From Eubacteriales bacterium (lineage in GTDB: Bacteria; Bacillota_A; Clostridia; Saccharofermentanales; DTU023), in NCBI GenBank assembly GCA_030532185.1, contig JAUNLO010000002.1:86461-150460 (forward strand): 64,000 bases of DNA, given 5' to 3'. A program made the position numbers and the translations under genes. Position 1 is the stretch's first letter. Each line of letters starts with the position of its first letter. The notes below the pieces were generated by a model, which saw nothing but the letters and a program-made list of their open reading frames with translations, was not told the DNA's origin and ran no database searches. Below are positions 34,347 through 42,097 of the stretch, one piece after another.

Positions 34347-36368
34347 CTAATACCGGTCAAAAGAAATAATTAGGGTTTCCGTGAAGGGATCAAAAGATGC
34401 TCCCGGTGGAGTGGATTGGTTTACCACCACGGCCCCCTCGTCTGTAACATCGTGGAGCCGAGCGGAACGTGACAGTAAATAGCGAGGCGCTCCACTGGGC
34501 CAAATGGGGTCCAAGGCCGCCTTAACTTCTGCCGCCGTCATCCCGCTCAGGTCCGGTAATATTACTTGCCCTAGTTGTTGAACTGGCTGAGTTGTACCCA
34601 GCTGCATGCCCAACTGCACCTTGTTGTAATCTTCGGCTGTACCATAGTCCACCCGCATAGAAGATCCGCGCTGCATTACCGTCTGGGCATCTGTATATTG
34701 TTTAAGAATAACCCTCTGGTATTCCGGCAGGTCTACTTTTTTATTTTGGGCATCGTAGTGGCGAGATTCCCCATAAATTCGTAAGTCTAGCTCATCTAAG
34801 ACTTCTTTAGCCTGGTCCCAGGTTAAACCCACTAAAGGTGGGGCCATCACCTGCTCACTCCCTCGAGAAGCATAGAGGGCAATCCGGGAGCCCTCTTCGA
34901 CTAGAGAATTGGCCTGGGGTTCAGTACGGATGACCTTGCCTCGCTCCAGCTCTGCGGAATATTCTTGATAAATCACCACGTTGAAGCCATCCTGCTGCAA
35001 GAGGGTCTTGGCTTCATCACTGTCCAAATTACTAACATCACGTAGGGTAAGTTCCGACCTACCCACAGAGTATTTCAACTTAATATGGGCTTCCGCCTTG
35101 GACAACTTGGTACCGTAATTGGGCTCTTGCTCAAAGATAATCCCCTTCTCCTGGGTTTCTGACTGGACCGCAATTAGCTCATAGTTATCCCCAAAAAGCT
35201 CTTTCAACTCGGCTTCTACCTCTGCCACTTGCCGGCCCACATAGCGATCAACCACCAAAATATCCTCGGACTGGAGTCTCCGGTTATCAAAGTTAAAACG
35301 CTGGACAGCCGTGCTGATCAAATAGGCCAAACCCCCTACAGCCGCAAGCACCAGGAGGGTCACCAGGAGGGTATCCCGCAGGCGAGAACGCCGGCGTTTA
35401 GCTATGGTGCGCTCGAGTTCTTCTATTTTGTTGTAGTTGGCATCTGTTTTATCAGTCGTAAGGGCAGCAGAGGATGAGGACCAGTTCTGGGTCTGGGCCG
35501 CAAAGGAAGGCTGAAAGGCGCGAGGATTCACCATAAAGCGGTCAAGTTCGTTGACAAATTCCCGTGCTGATTGATATCGACGCTCCGGGCTTTTTTGGAT
35601 AGCTTTGAAAATAATAGCTTCCAAGCCCGGAGGAATCGCGGGATTTAGCTTGCTGGGCCGGGCCGGCATCTCTTGCAGCTGTTTTATGGCCACGGCTACA
35701 GAGGATTCGCCATCGAAGGGTAGGCTGCCGGTGAGCATTTCGTAAAGCATAAGACCCAGGGAGTATAGGTCCGAAGCTTCGGTGACCTTGCTCCCCCTGG
35801 CTTGTTCAGGCGAAAAGTAGTGGACGGAACCAAAAGCCATACCGCCGGTTAAGGTGATAGTATTGGCGATAGCCGCACGGGCAATACCAAAGTCTGTAAC
35901 CTTGGCCGTCATTTCCGGGGTAATCAAGACATTCTGCGGCTTCATATCCCGGTGGATAATCCCCCGCCTATGAGCGTGCTCCAAGCCTAAGCCGATTTGA
36001 ATCATGAGGGGCACAGCTACATCCCACTTCAGGGGGCCATTTTCTAAAATTATCTCTTTGAGATTATTACCATTCACAAATTCCTGGACAATGTAACGCA
36101 CATCGCCGTCTTGTCCATAATCCACCACCTGCACAATGTTGGGGTGGTCCAGGCTGGCCGCGGCTCGGGCTTCAGTTGCAAAGCGACGGATAAATTCCTG
36201 GTCACCCGAGAGCTCATCTCGCATCAGTTTCAGAGCAACTCTCCGGCCCGTGCGCAAATCTCGAGCTAGGTAGACATAGGCCATACCGCCTTGGCCCAAA
36301 GCCTCCTCTACCTCATAGCGTTCATCAAGAATGAAGCCCTTGGAGATATGTTGCTGTGCGGATTGCAT
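34347..36368 (-). CDS. prkC: PASTA-domain Ser/Thr protein kinase (PrkC/StkP type)
   Basis: This 673-residue membrane kinase senses cell-wall fragments or lipid II and phosphorylates cell-division, wall and translation targets. The cytoplasmic kinase domain (about 12-280) shows LGQGGMAYVYLARD, ALKLM, HRDMKPQNVLIT and DFGIARA. A basic juxtamembrane segment and one membrane helix (about 336-356) follow. Outside I count four PASTA-like repeats, starting near residues 367, 439, 506 and 602. The partner phosphatase gene lies 11 nt upstream. Confidence 0.95.
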   Translation of the reverse strand: MQSAQQHISKGFILDERYEVEEALGQGGMAYVYLARDLRTGRRVALKLMRDELSGDQEFIRRFATEARAAASLDHPNIVQVVDYGQDGDVRYIVQEFVNGNNLKEIILENGPLKWDVAVPLMIQIGLGLEHAHRRGIIHRDMKPQNVLITPEMTAKVTDFGIARAAIANTITLTGGMAFGSVHYFSPEQARGSKVTEASDLYSLGLMLYEMLTGSLPFDGESSVAVAIKQLQEMPARPSKLNPAIPPGLEAIIFKAIQKSPERRYQSAREFVNELDRFMVNPRAFQPSFAAQTQNWSSSSAALTTDKTDANYNKIEELERTIAKRRRSRLRDTLLVTLLVLAAVGGLAYLISTAVQRFNFDNRRLQSEDILVVDRYVGRQVAEVEAELKELFGDNYELIAVQSETQEKGIIFEQEPNYGTKLSKAEAHIKLKYSVGRSELTLRDVSNLDSDEAKTLLQQDGFNVVIYQEYSAELERGKVIRTEPQANSLVEEGSRIALYASRGSEQVMAPPLVGLTWDQAKEVLDELDLRIYGESRHYDAQNKKVDLPEYQRVILKQYTDAQTVMQRGSSMRVDYGTAEDYNKVQLGMQLGTTQPVQQLGQVILPDLSGMTAAEVKAALDPIWPSGAPRYLLSRSARLHDVTDEGAVVVNQSTPPGASFDPFTETLIISFDRY

Positions 36369-36379
36369 GGCTAGTCCTC

Positions 36380-37132
36380 TCAGACGAAGATGGCGATAGC
36401 GGTGACATTATCATATCCACCTGTAGCCAAGGACAATTCTATAAATTCATTGACACATTCTTCAGGAGTCTTAGCCTTGCGTAAGGTCTCTTCAATGACT
36501 TGCTCAGAGAGATAACCATGTAGGCCATCGCTACAGAGTAGGTAGCGGTCATTTTTCTTAATTTCCAGGCGGAGAATTTCCGGCTTGAGATATTCCGGTA
36601 CTCCCAGGGCCTGGGTCAGGATATGGCGTTGGGGATGGGTAGCACCTTCTTCCGCCGTTAAGCTGCCGGCGTCCTGCATCTCCTGAACTAGGGTATGGTC
36701 CCGGGAGACCTTCTCCAAGATGCCTTTGCGCATGATATAACAGCGGGAATCACCCACGTGGCCGAGATATAGAGATTCTGGATACAGGACAGCCAGGGTT
36801 AGGGTGGTGCCCATACCGGAGGCGCCTTGTTTCTCCAGAGAGCGTAAATAGACTTGGACATTGGCTTTTTGGATAGTATCGGCGAGCAGCATTTCGGTAC
36901 GTTCTGCCTGGTCCTGGCTGCTTAAGTCTTTAGCCAAGCGCTCCTTGCAGTAATCAATCGCTACTTTGCTGGCTACTTCGCCCCCCGAATGGCCACCCAT
37001 ACCGTCCGCAACTGCGAAGGCACAAGGCCAGTTATCCGGAGCAAAATAAGAAAAAAACGAATCCTCGTTTTTTTCTCGTACCAAACCACGGTCAGTTTTT
37101 AAGGCAAAGTCAACTCGCTTTTTCACCGCCAA
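36380..37132 (-). CDS. prpC: PP2C-family Ser/Thr phosphatase
   Basis: This 250-residue Stp/PrpC phosphatase reverses phosphorylation by the neighbouring PASTA kinase. Metal-binding motifs are present: DFALKTDRGLVREKNEDS, AVADGMGGHSGGEVAS, LGHVGDSRCYIM, LLCSDGLHGYL and GGYDNVTAI. It is cytoplasmic. The kinase gene starts 11 nt downstream, so the pair is cotranscribed. Confidence 0.95.
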   Translation of the reverse strand: MAVKKRVDFALKTDRGLVREKNEDSFFSYFAPDNWPCAFAVADGMGGHSGGEVASKVAIDYCKERLAKDLSSQDQAERTEMLLADTIQKANVQVYLRSLEKQGASGMGTTLTLAVLYPESLYLGHVGDSRCYIMRKGILEKVSRDHTLVQEMQDAGSLTAEEGATHPQRHILTQALGVPEYLKPEILRLEIKKNDRYLLCSDGLHGYLSEQVIEETLRKAKTPEECVNEFIELSLATGGYDNVTAIAIFV

Positions 37133-37161
37133 CCTCGTATGTCTATTTAGTAAAGATTAGG

Positions 37162-37184
37162 CCAGTAATAGGTAAAATTACTGG
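37162..37184. other. Hairpin between rlmN and prpC
   Basis: CCAGTAAT (37162-37169) and ATTACTGG (37177-37184) form an 8-bp stem in the 62-nt gap. No clear T-run follows on the minus strand, so any termination would be weak. Confidence 0.35.
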
Positions 37185-37194
37185 TAATATTCTA

Positions 37195-38250
37195 TCATTT
37201 GCTAGCAGGACCAGCAAGCAAGCTGCGGCGGCGGAGCTGGCCGCAGGCCGCCTCTATATCTTGACCCAGGGACCTGCGTAGGGTGGCATTGATCCCCTGC
37301 TTTTCCAGAATTGCGAGGAAGGCCTGGACCTGTGAAGGAGGGCTAGGCTGGAAGGGACTGCCCTCTACCTCATTGGCTGGTATGAGGTTTACATGGCAGT
37401 TACGACCTTGCAGTAAACGAGCTAAAGCCCTGGCCTGGTCTAAGCTGTCATTCACGCCGCCAAAGAGAGCATATTCATAGGAAATACGGCGGCCGGTTTT
37501 TTGAAAATAGTAATCTGCCGCTGCCAGGAGCTCGGGCAAGGGGTTGCGCTTAGCAATCGGCATGAGTTGTTCCCGCAAGGCCTGGTCGGGGGCATGCAGA
37601 GATATGGCCAGGGTAAGGCCCAAGCCCTCCTCAGCCAAGGCATAGATGCCTTCAATCAGGCCACAGGTAGATAGGCTAATCTTGCGAACTGAAAAGTTCC
37701 GAAAATCCGGAGCCAGAAGACGGCGGATAAAGGCTAGGACTTCGGTGTAATTGTCCAAAGGCTCCCCTATCCCCATGAGGTCTAAATTGCTAATGCGTTG
37801 ACCTGTATGTTTTTCCAGGGCTAAAAATTGACCCAAGAGGTCGCCCCGCGTGAGATTACGCTTAATGGCCAAGCCCGTGGAGGCACAGAAGCGACAGGCC
37901 ATACGGCAGCCAATTTGGCTGGAGAGGCAGGCAGAATGTCCATAATTGTGCAGCATAAGTACCGCCTCAATCGTCTCACCATCCGGATAAGCAAAGAGGA
38001 ACTTTTGGGAGTCCCCCTGGCGGGAGCTCTGCTCCTGGCGGATTTCCGGCAAACCTGGCCAGAAATCTTGTCCTAGTTGCTCCCTTAAAGCAGGCGGCAG
38101 GTTGGACATTTCCTGGAAGTCTCCCAGGCCCTTAGTCTGCCATTGATAAAGCTGTCGTGCCCGGAAGCTTGCTTGCCCCTGAGCCTGGCACCAAGCTTGG
38201 AGCTCAGCTAATTCTAAGTCTAAAAAATTCTTTTTATGGGTCACAATCAT
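37195..38250 (-). CDS. rlmN: 23S rRNA (adenine2503-C2)/tRNA methyltransferase RlmN
   Basis: This 351-residue radical SAM enzyme methylates A2503 of 23S rRNA and A37 of some tRNAs. The cluster motif is CRMACRFC within SSQIGCRMACRFCASTG. The downstream pattern NLDLMGIGEPLDNY and the C-terminal Cys (DIEAACGQL) that forms the methylene intermediate are present. The length is normal. It lies between rsmB and the phosphatase gene, a common Bacillota arrangement. Confidence 0.96.
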   Translation of the reverse strand: MIVTHKKNFLDLELAELQAWCQAQGQASFRARQLYQWQTKGLGDFQEMSNLPPALREQLGQDFWPGLPEIRQEQSSRQGDSQKFLFAYPDGETIEAVLMLHNYGHSACLSSQIGCRMACRFCASTGLAIKRNLTRGDLLGQFLALEKHTGQRISNLDLMGIGEPLDNYTEVLAFIRRLLAPDFRNFSVRKISLSTCGLIEGIYALAEEGLGLTLAISLHAPDQALREQLMPIAKRNPLPELLAAADYYFQKTGRRISYEYALFGGVNDSLDQARALARLLQGRNCHVNLIPANEVEGSPFQPSPPSQVQAFLAILEKQGINATLRRSLGQDIEAACGQLRRRSLLAGPASK

Positions 38251-38301
38251 CTCTCAAGTGTTCTAGGGGATAAGCAGCGCTTACCACTAGCTTTCTAAGC
38301 T

Positions 38302-39702
38302 TTAAGCAGCTTTACGCAGGAGGCAAAGGAAAAAGCCATCCGTTAAGGTAAGGTCAGGGCGGAAAAGTAAGAAGCCTTGGTCCAAGAGCTCTTGGCTGGG
38401 CCCATCTTGGGCAAGAAGGCTGGCAAGGGGAGCAGGAATTTGCGGTCTTAAATCCTCTAAGTCAAAGCTTTGCCCGGCAGGACTGCTTAAAAAGGCCCTG
38501 ACCAGGTCTTGGTTTTCGGCAGGGTTAAGAGTGCAAGTGGCATAAATAAGGAGGCCACCAGGCTGGCATAGCTTGCTGGCATTATCTAACAGGGCCCGCT
38601 GCAAGGGAGGAAAGCGTTGTAAGTCCTCGTAAGTAACCCGCAGGCGCAGCTCGGGTTTACGGGCCAAGAGACCCAGACCGGAGCAGGGAACATCTAAAAG
38701 CACCAGGTCAGCCTGGCCCGCAAAGTCAGGATAATTTGCTTGAATAAGGTTGGCCAGCTGGGGATTACTGGCATCTGCCTGCATGAAATCCAAATCCAGC
38801 CCCAACCGCTGTGCGTTGCGCCTGGCCGTGTCCAGACGTTCTTCCACTAGGTCTAAGCCCAGGACAAAGGTACCCGGCCGGCTTCTTTCCGCTAAATCAC
38901 AGGTTTTGCCTCCGGGTGCAGCACAGAGGTCCAGGATGGTGTGGGCAGAAGCCGCACCTGAAAGGACACCTACCATTTGAGCCGGTTCGGCTTGTACCAT
39001 GAAGTGTCCTGCCTGAAAGGAAGTCAATTGATCCAGGCGTTGGGGGCCCGTTTCCACCCGCAAGGCTGTCTCCAAGAAAAGTCCGGGACTGACCTGACAG
39101 CCCTCGGCCTGTAAATCTTCGGTTAGTTGATTGGCTTGGCTTTTACGAGGATTAACCCTTACCGTGAGGGGAAAATCAGAGCTTAAAAAATACTGGCCTA
39201 AGTTTAAGGCAGCCTCTTCTCCGTACCAGTGACGGAGGAGGCCAAAAAGCTCATTGCCCAGACCTAACTCCAACCCACGGTCTTTTTTCTTCCAGTGCAG
39301 CTTAGCTGGATCCACCTGACGCAGGATGGCATTAACAAAACCCCCGGCTCGGGCGTAGCCTAACTGCTGACAAAGTTTGACCGACTCGTCTACGGCAGCA
39401 AAGGCTGGTACCGCATAGGCATAGAGAATCTGCCAGAGGCCCAAACGCAAAATAGTCCTGACCCAGGGCTCTACCTGTCCCAGGGGACGGCTGCTATATT
39501 GGTTCAGAACATGGTCCAAGGCCCGCACCCGGCCTAGGGTACCGTAAACCAGGGCTGTGGCAAAAGCGCGAGCTTGGGCCTCCAAGTGACCGGCCTGAAG
39601 CTCTTGGTCCAAGACCTCGTTGGAAAAGGCCCCTTCTTCTAAGACCTGGTAGAGGACCTTACAGGCCAAAATACGAGCAGGATCCGCAGGTACTACAGCC
39701 AT
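38302..39702 (-). CDS. rsmB: 16S rRNA (cytosine967-C5)-methyltransferase RsmB
   Basis: The 466 residues comprise an N-terminal NusB-like RNA-binding domain and a C-terminal SAM-dependent methyltransferase domain. DLCAAPGGKTCDLA binds SAM. DVPCSGLGLLARKPELR and YATCTLNPAENQ carry the two catalytic cysteines. The start overlaps the stop codon of the zinc peptidase gene by one base, which indicates translational coupling. Confidence 0.95.
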   Translation of the reverse strand: MAVVPADPARILACKVLYQVLEEGAFSNEVLDQELQAGHLEAQARAFATALVYGTLGRVRALDHVLNQYSSRPLGQVEPWVRTILRLGLWQILYAYAVPAFAAVDESVKLCQQLGYARAGGFVNAILRQVDPAKLHWKKKDRGLELGLGNELFGLLRHWYGEEAALNLGQYFLSSDFPLTVRVNPRKSQANQLTEDLQAEGCQVSPGLFLETALRVETGPQRLDQLTSFQAGHFMVQAEPAQMVGVLSGAASAHTILDLCAAPGGKTCDLAERSRPGTFVLGLDLVEERLDTARRNAQRLGLDLDFMQADASNPQLANLIQANYPDFAGQADLVLLDVPCSGLGLLARKPELRLRVTYEDLQRFPPLQRALLDNASKLCQPGGLLIYATCTLNPAENQDLVRAFLSSPAGQSFDLEDLRPQIPAPLASLLAQDGPSQELLDQGFLLFRPDLTLTDGFFLCLLRKAA

Positions 39703-40415
39703 TAGCGCCTTTGCTCGTTACGAATGAGGATGAGACGTAGCAAGGAGACAAAGGCCGTAGTGGCCGATGCTATGTAAGTCATAGCTGCGGCTCTCAGAAC
39801 GGACCTCGCTCCCTTGAGTTCCTCGGAATTCAGGTAATTTCCCGTCTCCAGAACTTCTAGGGCGCGGCGGGAAGCATTAAATTCCACAGGCAGGGTAAAG
39901 AGATAAAAGAGGACGGCTACTGCATAGAAGAGTATACCTATGTTAAAAAGCAGGTCCAACTGCATCACCAAGCCAAAGACCGCCATATAAGGGCCTGCCG
40001 CAGATCCGATGCTGGCCAAGGGATAGATAGCGCTTCTTAATTTAATGGGGAAATAAGCATCACCATACTGCAGGGCATGGCCCGATTCATGGGCTGCGAC
40101 CCCCAGGGCTGCAATAGAAGAGGAGTTGTAAACCGGATCGGAGAGGCGTAAGACCTCTTCCCGCGGGCTATAGTGGTCAGTAAGATTACCCCTCACCCTC
40201 TCTACTCCTACATTTAAGAGGCCAGCAGCCTGCAAGATCTCGTGTGCCAGCTGAGCACCGGTTATACCCCTAGAAGAGGCTATCTGACTGTACTTACTAA
40301 AGCTGGATTTCACCTTGAACTGAGCGTAGAGGGCTAAGAGAAAACTAGGCAAGACCAAGAGGAAATACCACTTATCAAAAGGGAAATAATAATAAGCAAA
40401 AATTGAGTAGGACAT
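39702..40415 (-). CDS. Membrane zinc metallopeptidase (YugP family)
   Basis: This 237-residue protein has an N-terminal membrane helix, the zinc motif HESGH in LGVAAHESGHALQYGDA, and two or three further membrane segments. NASRRALEVLE is the conserved family segment that follows the hydrophobic region. The substrates of this family are not established. It sits between fmt and rsmB, as in many Clostridia. Confidence 0.88.
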   Translation of the reverse strand: MSYSIFAYYYFPFDKWYFLLVLPSFLLALYAQFKVKSSFSKYSQIASSRGITGAQLAHEILQAAGLLNVGVERVRGNLTDHYSPREEVLRLSDPVYNSSSIAALGVAAHESGHALQYGDAYFPIKLRSAIYPLASIGSAAGPYMAVFGLVMQLDLLFNIGILFYAVAVLFYLFTLPVEFNASRRALEVLETGNYLNSEELKGARSVLRAAAMTYIASATTAFVSLLRLILIRNEQRR

Positions 40416-40454
40416 AAATTTCTCCTTACTGCTGCAGGTCTGAACCTGCTAGCT

Positions 40455-41486
40455 TTAGCTCTCCGGACCCCCGAAACAAGTACCTTCTGCAAAATTATGA
40501 TAGCACTCACAGGCGGAGACCAGCTTGCCATTGGGGCCCTGCAGGGTCTCTAAGCGGAGGCAGGCATCCCGACAGGCCACTAGGAGGTCTCTCCCCTGCC
40601 GCACCACCTGGCCAGGCTGCAAACTGCATTGGTCAGCCAGGGAAGCCTTAAAAACCTTATAGCGTTTGCCTTGATAATAGGTATAGGTACCGGGCCAGGG
40701 AGTCAGAGCCCGAATCTTGTTGAGATTTTCCTGGGCCGTGAGCCTAAAGTCCAGGAGACCATCTTCCCTATCTAGTTTCTTCGCGTAGCTAGACTGACTA
40801 TCATCTTGGACCCGTGTTTCAATCAGGCCCCGATACCAGGCCGGAAGTATTCTGGGGAGGAGTTGAGCCGCCAGGTCCGCTAAACGTTGGCTCAGGCTGG
40901 GGGTATCATCTTCCGCTAAAATGGGCAGGCGGCAAGAGGCCACCAAGTCGCCATCATCCAAGCCTTCCCCCATCTCAATAATGGAAAGGGCAGTCTCCTG
41001 GTCGCCTGCCATAATGGCGCTTGCTACCGGAGAGGCCCCCCGCCAGCGGGGCAGCAGGGAGGGGTGGACATTCAAGCAGCCAAAACGCGGAATATTCAAG
41101 ACTGCCGCGGGTAGGATATTACCGTAGGCGGAGGTGATGATAAGGTCCGGTTTGAGTTTGGCCAAGTCGTCACCCAGATGGGCCTGGTCCAGCTTGGGCC
41201 AGGTAAAAACGGGCAAACCCAACTCTTCTGCTAGAACTTTGGTAGGGGTAGGAGTGAGCAACTGCTTACGTCCCACCGGTCTATCTGGTTGAGTGGCTAC
41301 TCCTAGCAGGTTAAAGCCCTGGTCTACGAGACTTTGTAAGAGGGGTAAGGAAAATTCTGGACAACCCATATAAAGAATTGACCGCTCCTTGTCCTGAGGG
41401 GTCAGGGGCAAAAATTCCGCCTGCTCCAAGTCTGCTGGCCTAGCAAAAAAATATTCTTGGCCTTTTCCCGGGCTAAGTTTAGTCAT
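40455..41486 (-). CDS. fmt: Methionyl-tRNA formyltransferase
   Basis: The 343-residue product formylates initiator Met-tRNA using 10-formyl-THF. The core begins at residue 37 with ILYMGCPEFSLPLL. HPSLLPRWRGASPV carries the catalytic His and EGLDDGDLV follows. The 36-residue N-terminal extension is unusual, since Fmt normally starts at the first beta strand. No Met lies between the start and Met40, and the ATG at 41486 overlaps the def stop by 8 nt, so the extension seems real. def and fmt form the usual pair. Confidence 0.94.
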   Translation of the reverse strand: MTKLSPGKGQEYFFARPADLEQAEFLPLTPQDKERSILYMGCPEFSLPLLQSLVDQGFNLLGVATQPDRPVGRKQLLTPTPTKVLAEELGLPVFTWPKLDQAHLGDDLAKLKPDLIITSAYGNILPAAVLNIPRFGCLNVHPSLLPRWRGASPVASAIMAGDQETALSIIEMGEGLDDGDLVASCRLPILAEDDTPSLSQRLADLAAQLLPRILPAWYRGLIETRVQDDSQSSYAKKLDREDGLLDFRLTAQENLNKIRALTPWPGTYTYYQGKRYKVFKASLADQCSLQPGQVVRQGRDLLVACRDACLRLETLQGPNGKLVSACECYHNFAEGTCFGGPES

Positions 41487-42012
41487 GTTGAACTAGCTCC
41501 ACCTCTTCTCCTGTAACTACATCGATAGCTCGCCCCTCCTTGTTGTAACGGAAGAGATTGCCAACAATTTTATCCTCGAAAAGTACGCCCTCCAGATGGT
41601 CTGACTCATGGCAGATACAACGAGCGGTAAGGCCATCGCCCTCTAACTCCTGCCAGTTACCCTGGGGGTCTTGATAGCGGATACGGACTTGAGCCGGCCT
41701 GTCTACGTAGCCATAGAGACCGGGCAGGGAAAGACAGCCTTCAATCTCGTGCTGCTCGCCCTCCTGGAGGATGAACTCCGGATTAATGATGACCAAGTCT
41801 TGGGAGGGGTCACCCTCTTCATCCGTGTTCATCACGAATAGACGCTTGAGCACCCCCACCTGGGGAGCAGCCAAGCCTACGCCATTTTCTTCCCGCATAG
41901 TTTCTAAGAGATCCGCAATAAGCTCTTGTAGGCGGTCATCAAACTTCTCCACCGGACGGGACTTTTTACGGAGTACAGGATCTCCTTCTTGAAATACATG
42001 TCTAAGGGCCAT
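41479..42012 (-). CDS. def: Peptide deformylase
   Basis: This metalloenzyme of 177 residues removes the formyl group from new proteins. The three motifs are GVGLAAPQVG, EGCLSLPG and HESDH, with the metal-binding Cys, two His and the catalytic Glu. ATG 42012 gives MALRHVFQEGDPVLRKKS; a GTG two codons upstream is possible, and neither has a strong Shine-Dalgarno sequence. It overlaps fmt. A terminator hairpin lies just upstream. Confidence 0.95.
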   Translation of the reverse strand: MALRHVFQEGDPVLRKKSRPVEKFDDRLQELIADLLETMREENGVGLAAPQVGVLKRLFVMNTDEEGDPSQDLVIINPEFILQEGEQHEIEGCLSLPGLYGYVDRPAQVRIRYQDPQGNWQELEGDGLTARCICHESDHLEGVLFEDKIVGNLFRYNKEGRAIDVVTGEEVELVQHD

Positions 42013-42035
42013 ATTCACATCAACTTTCTAGCGAT

Positions 42036-42060
42036 AAAAACAGGCAAGTACTGCCTGTTT
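42036..42060 (-). terminator. Terminator between priA and def
   Basis: AAACAGGCA (42038-42046) and TGCCTGTTT (42052-42060) form a perfect 9-bp stem with a 5-nt loop. On the minus strand TTTTTATC follows. It ends the polC-priA transcript, or acts as an attenuator if def is transcribed from upstream. A possible def promoter (TAAAAT near 42070) would lie upstream of it. Confidence 0.8.
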
Positions 42061-42097
42061 CCTCATTTTACCATATGTGAGTATGCCGACCGGTAAC

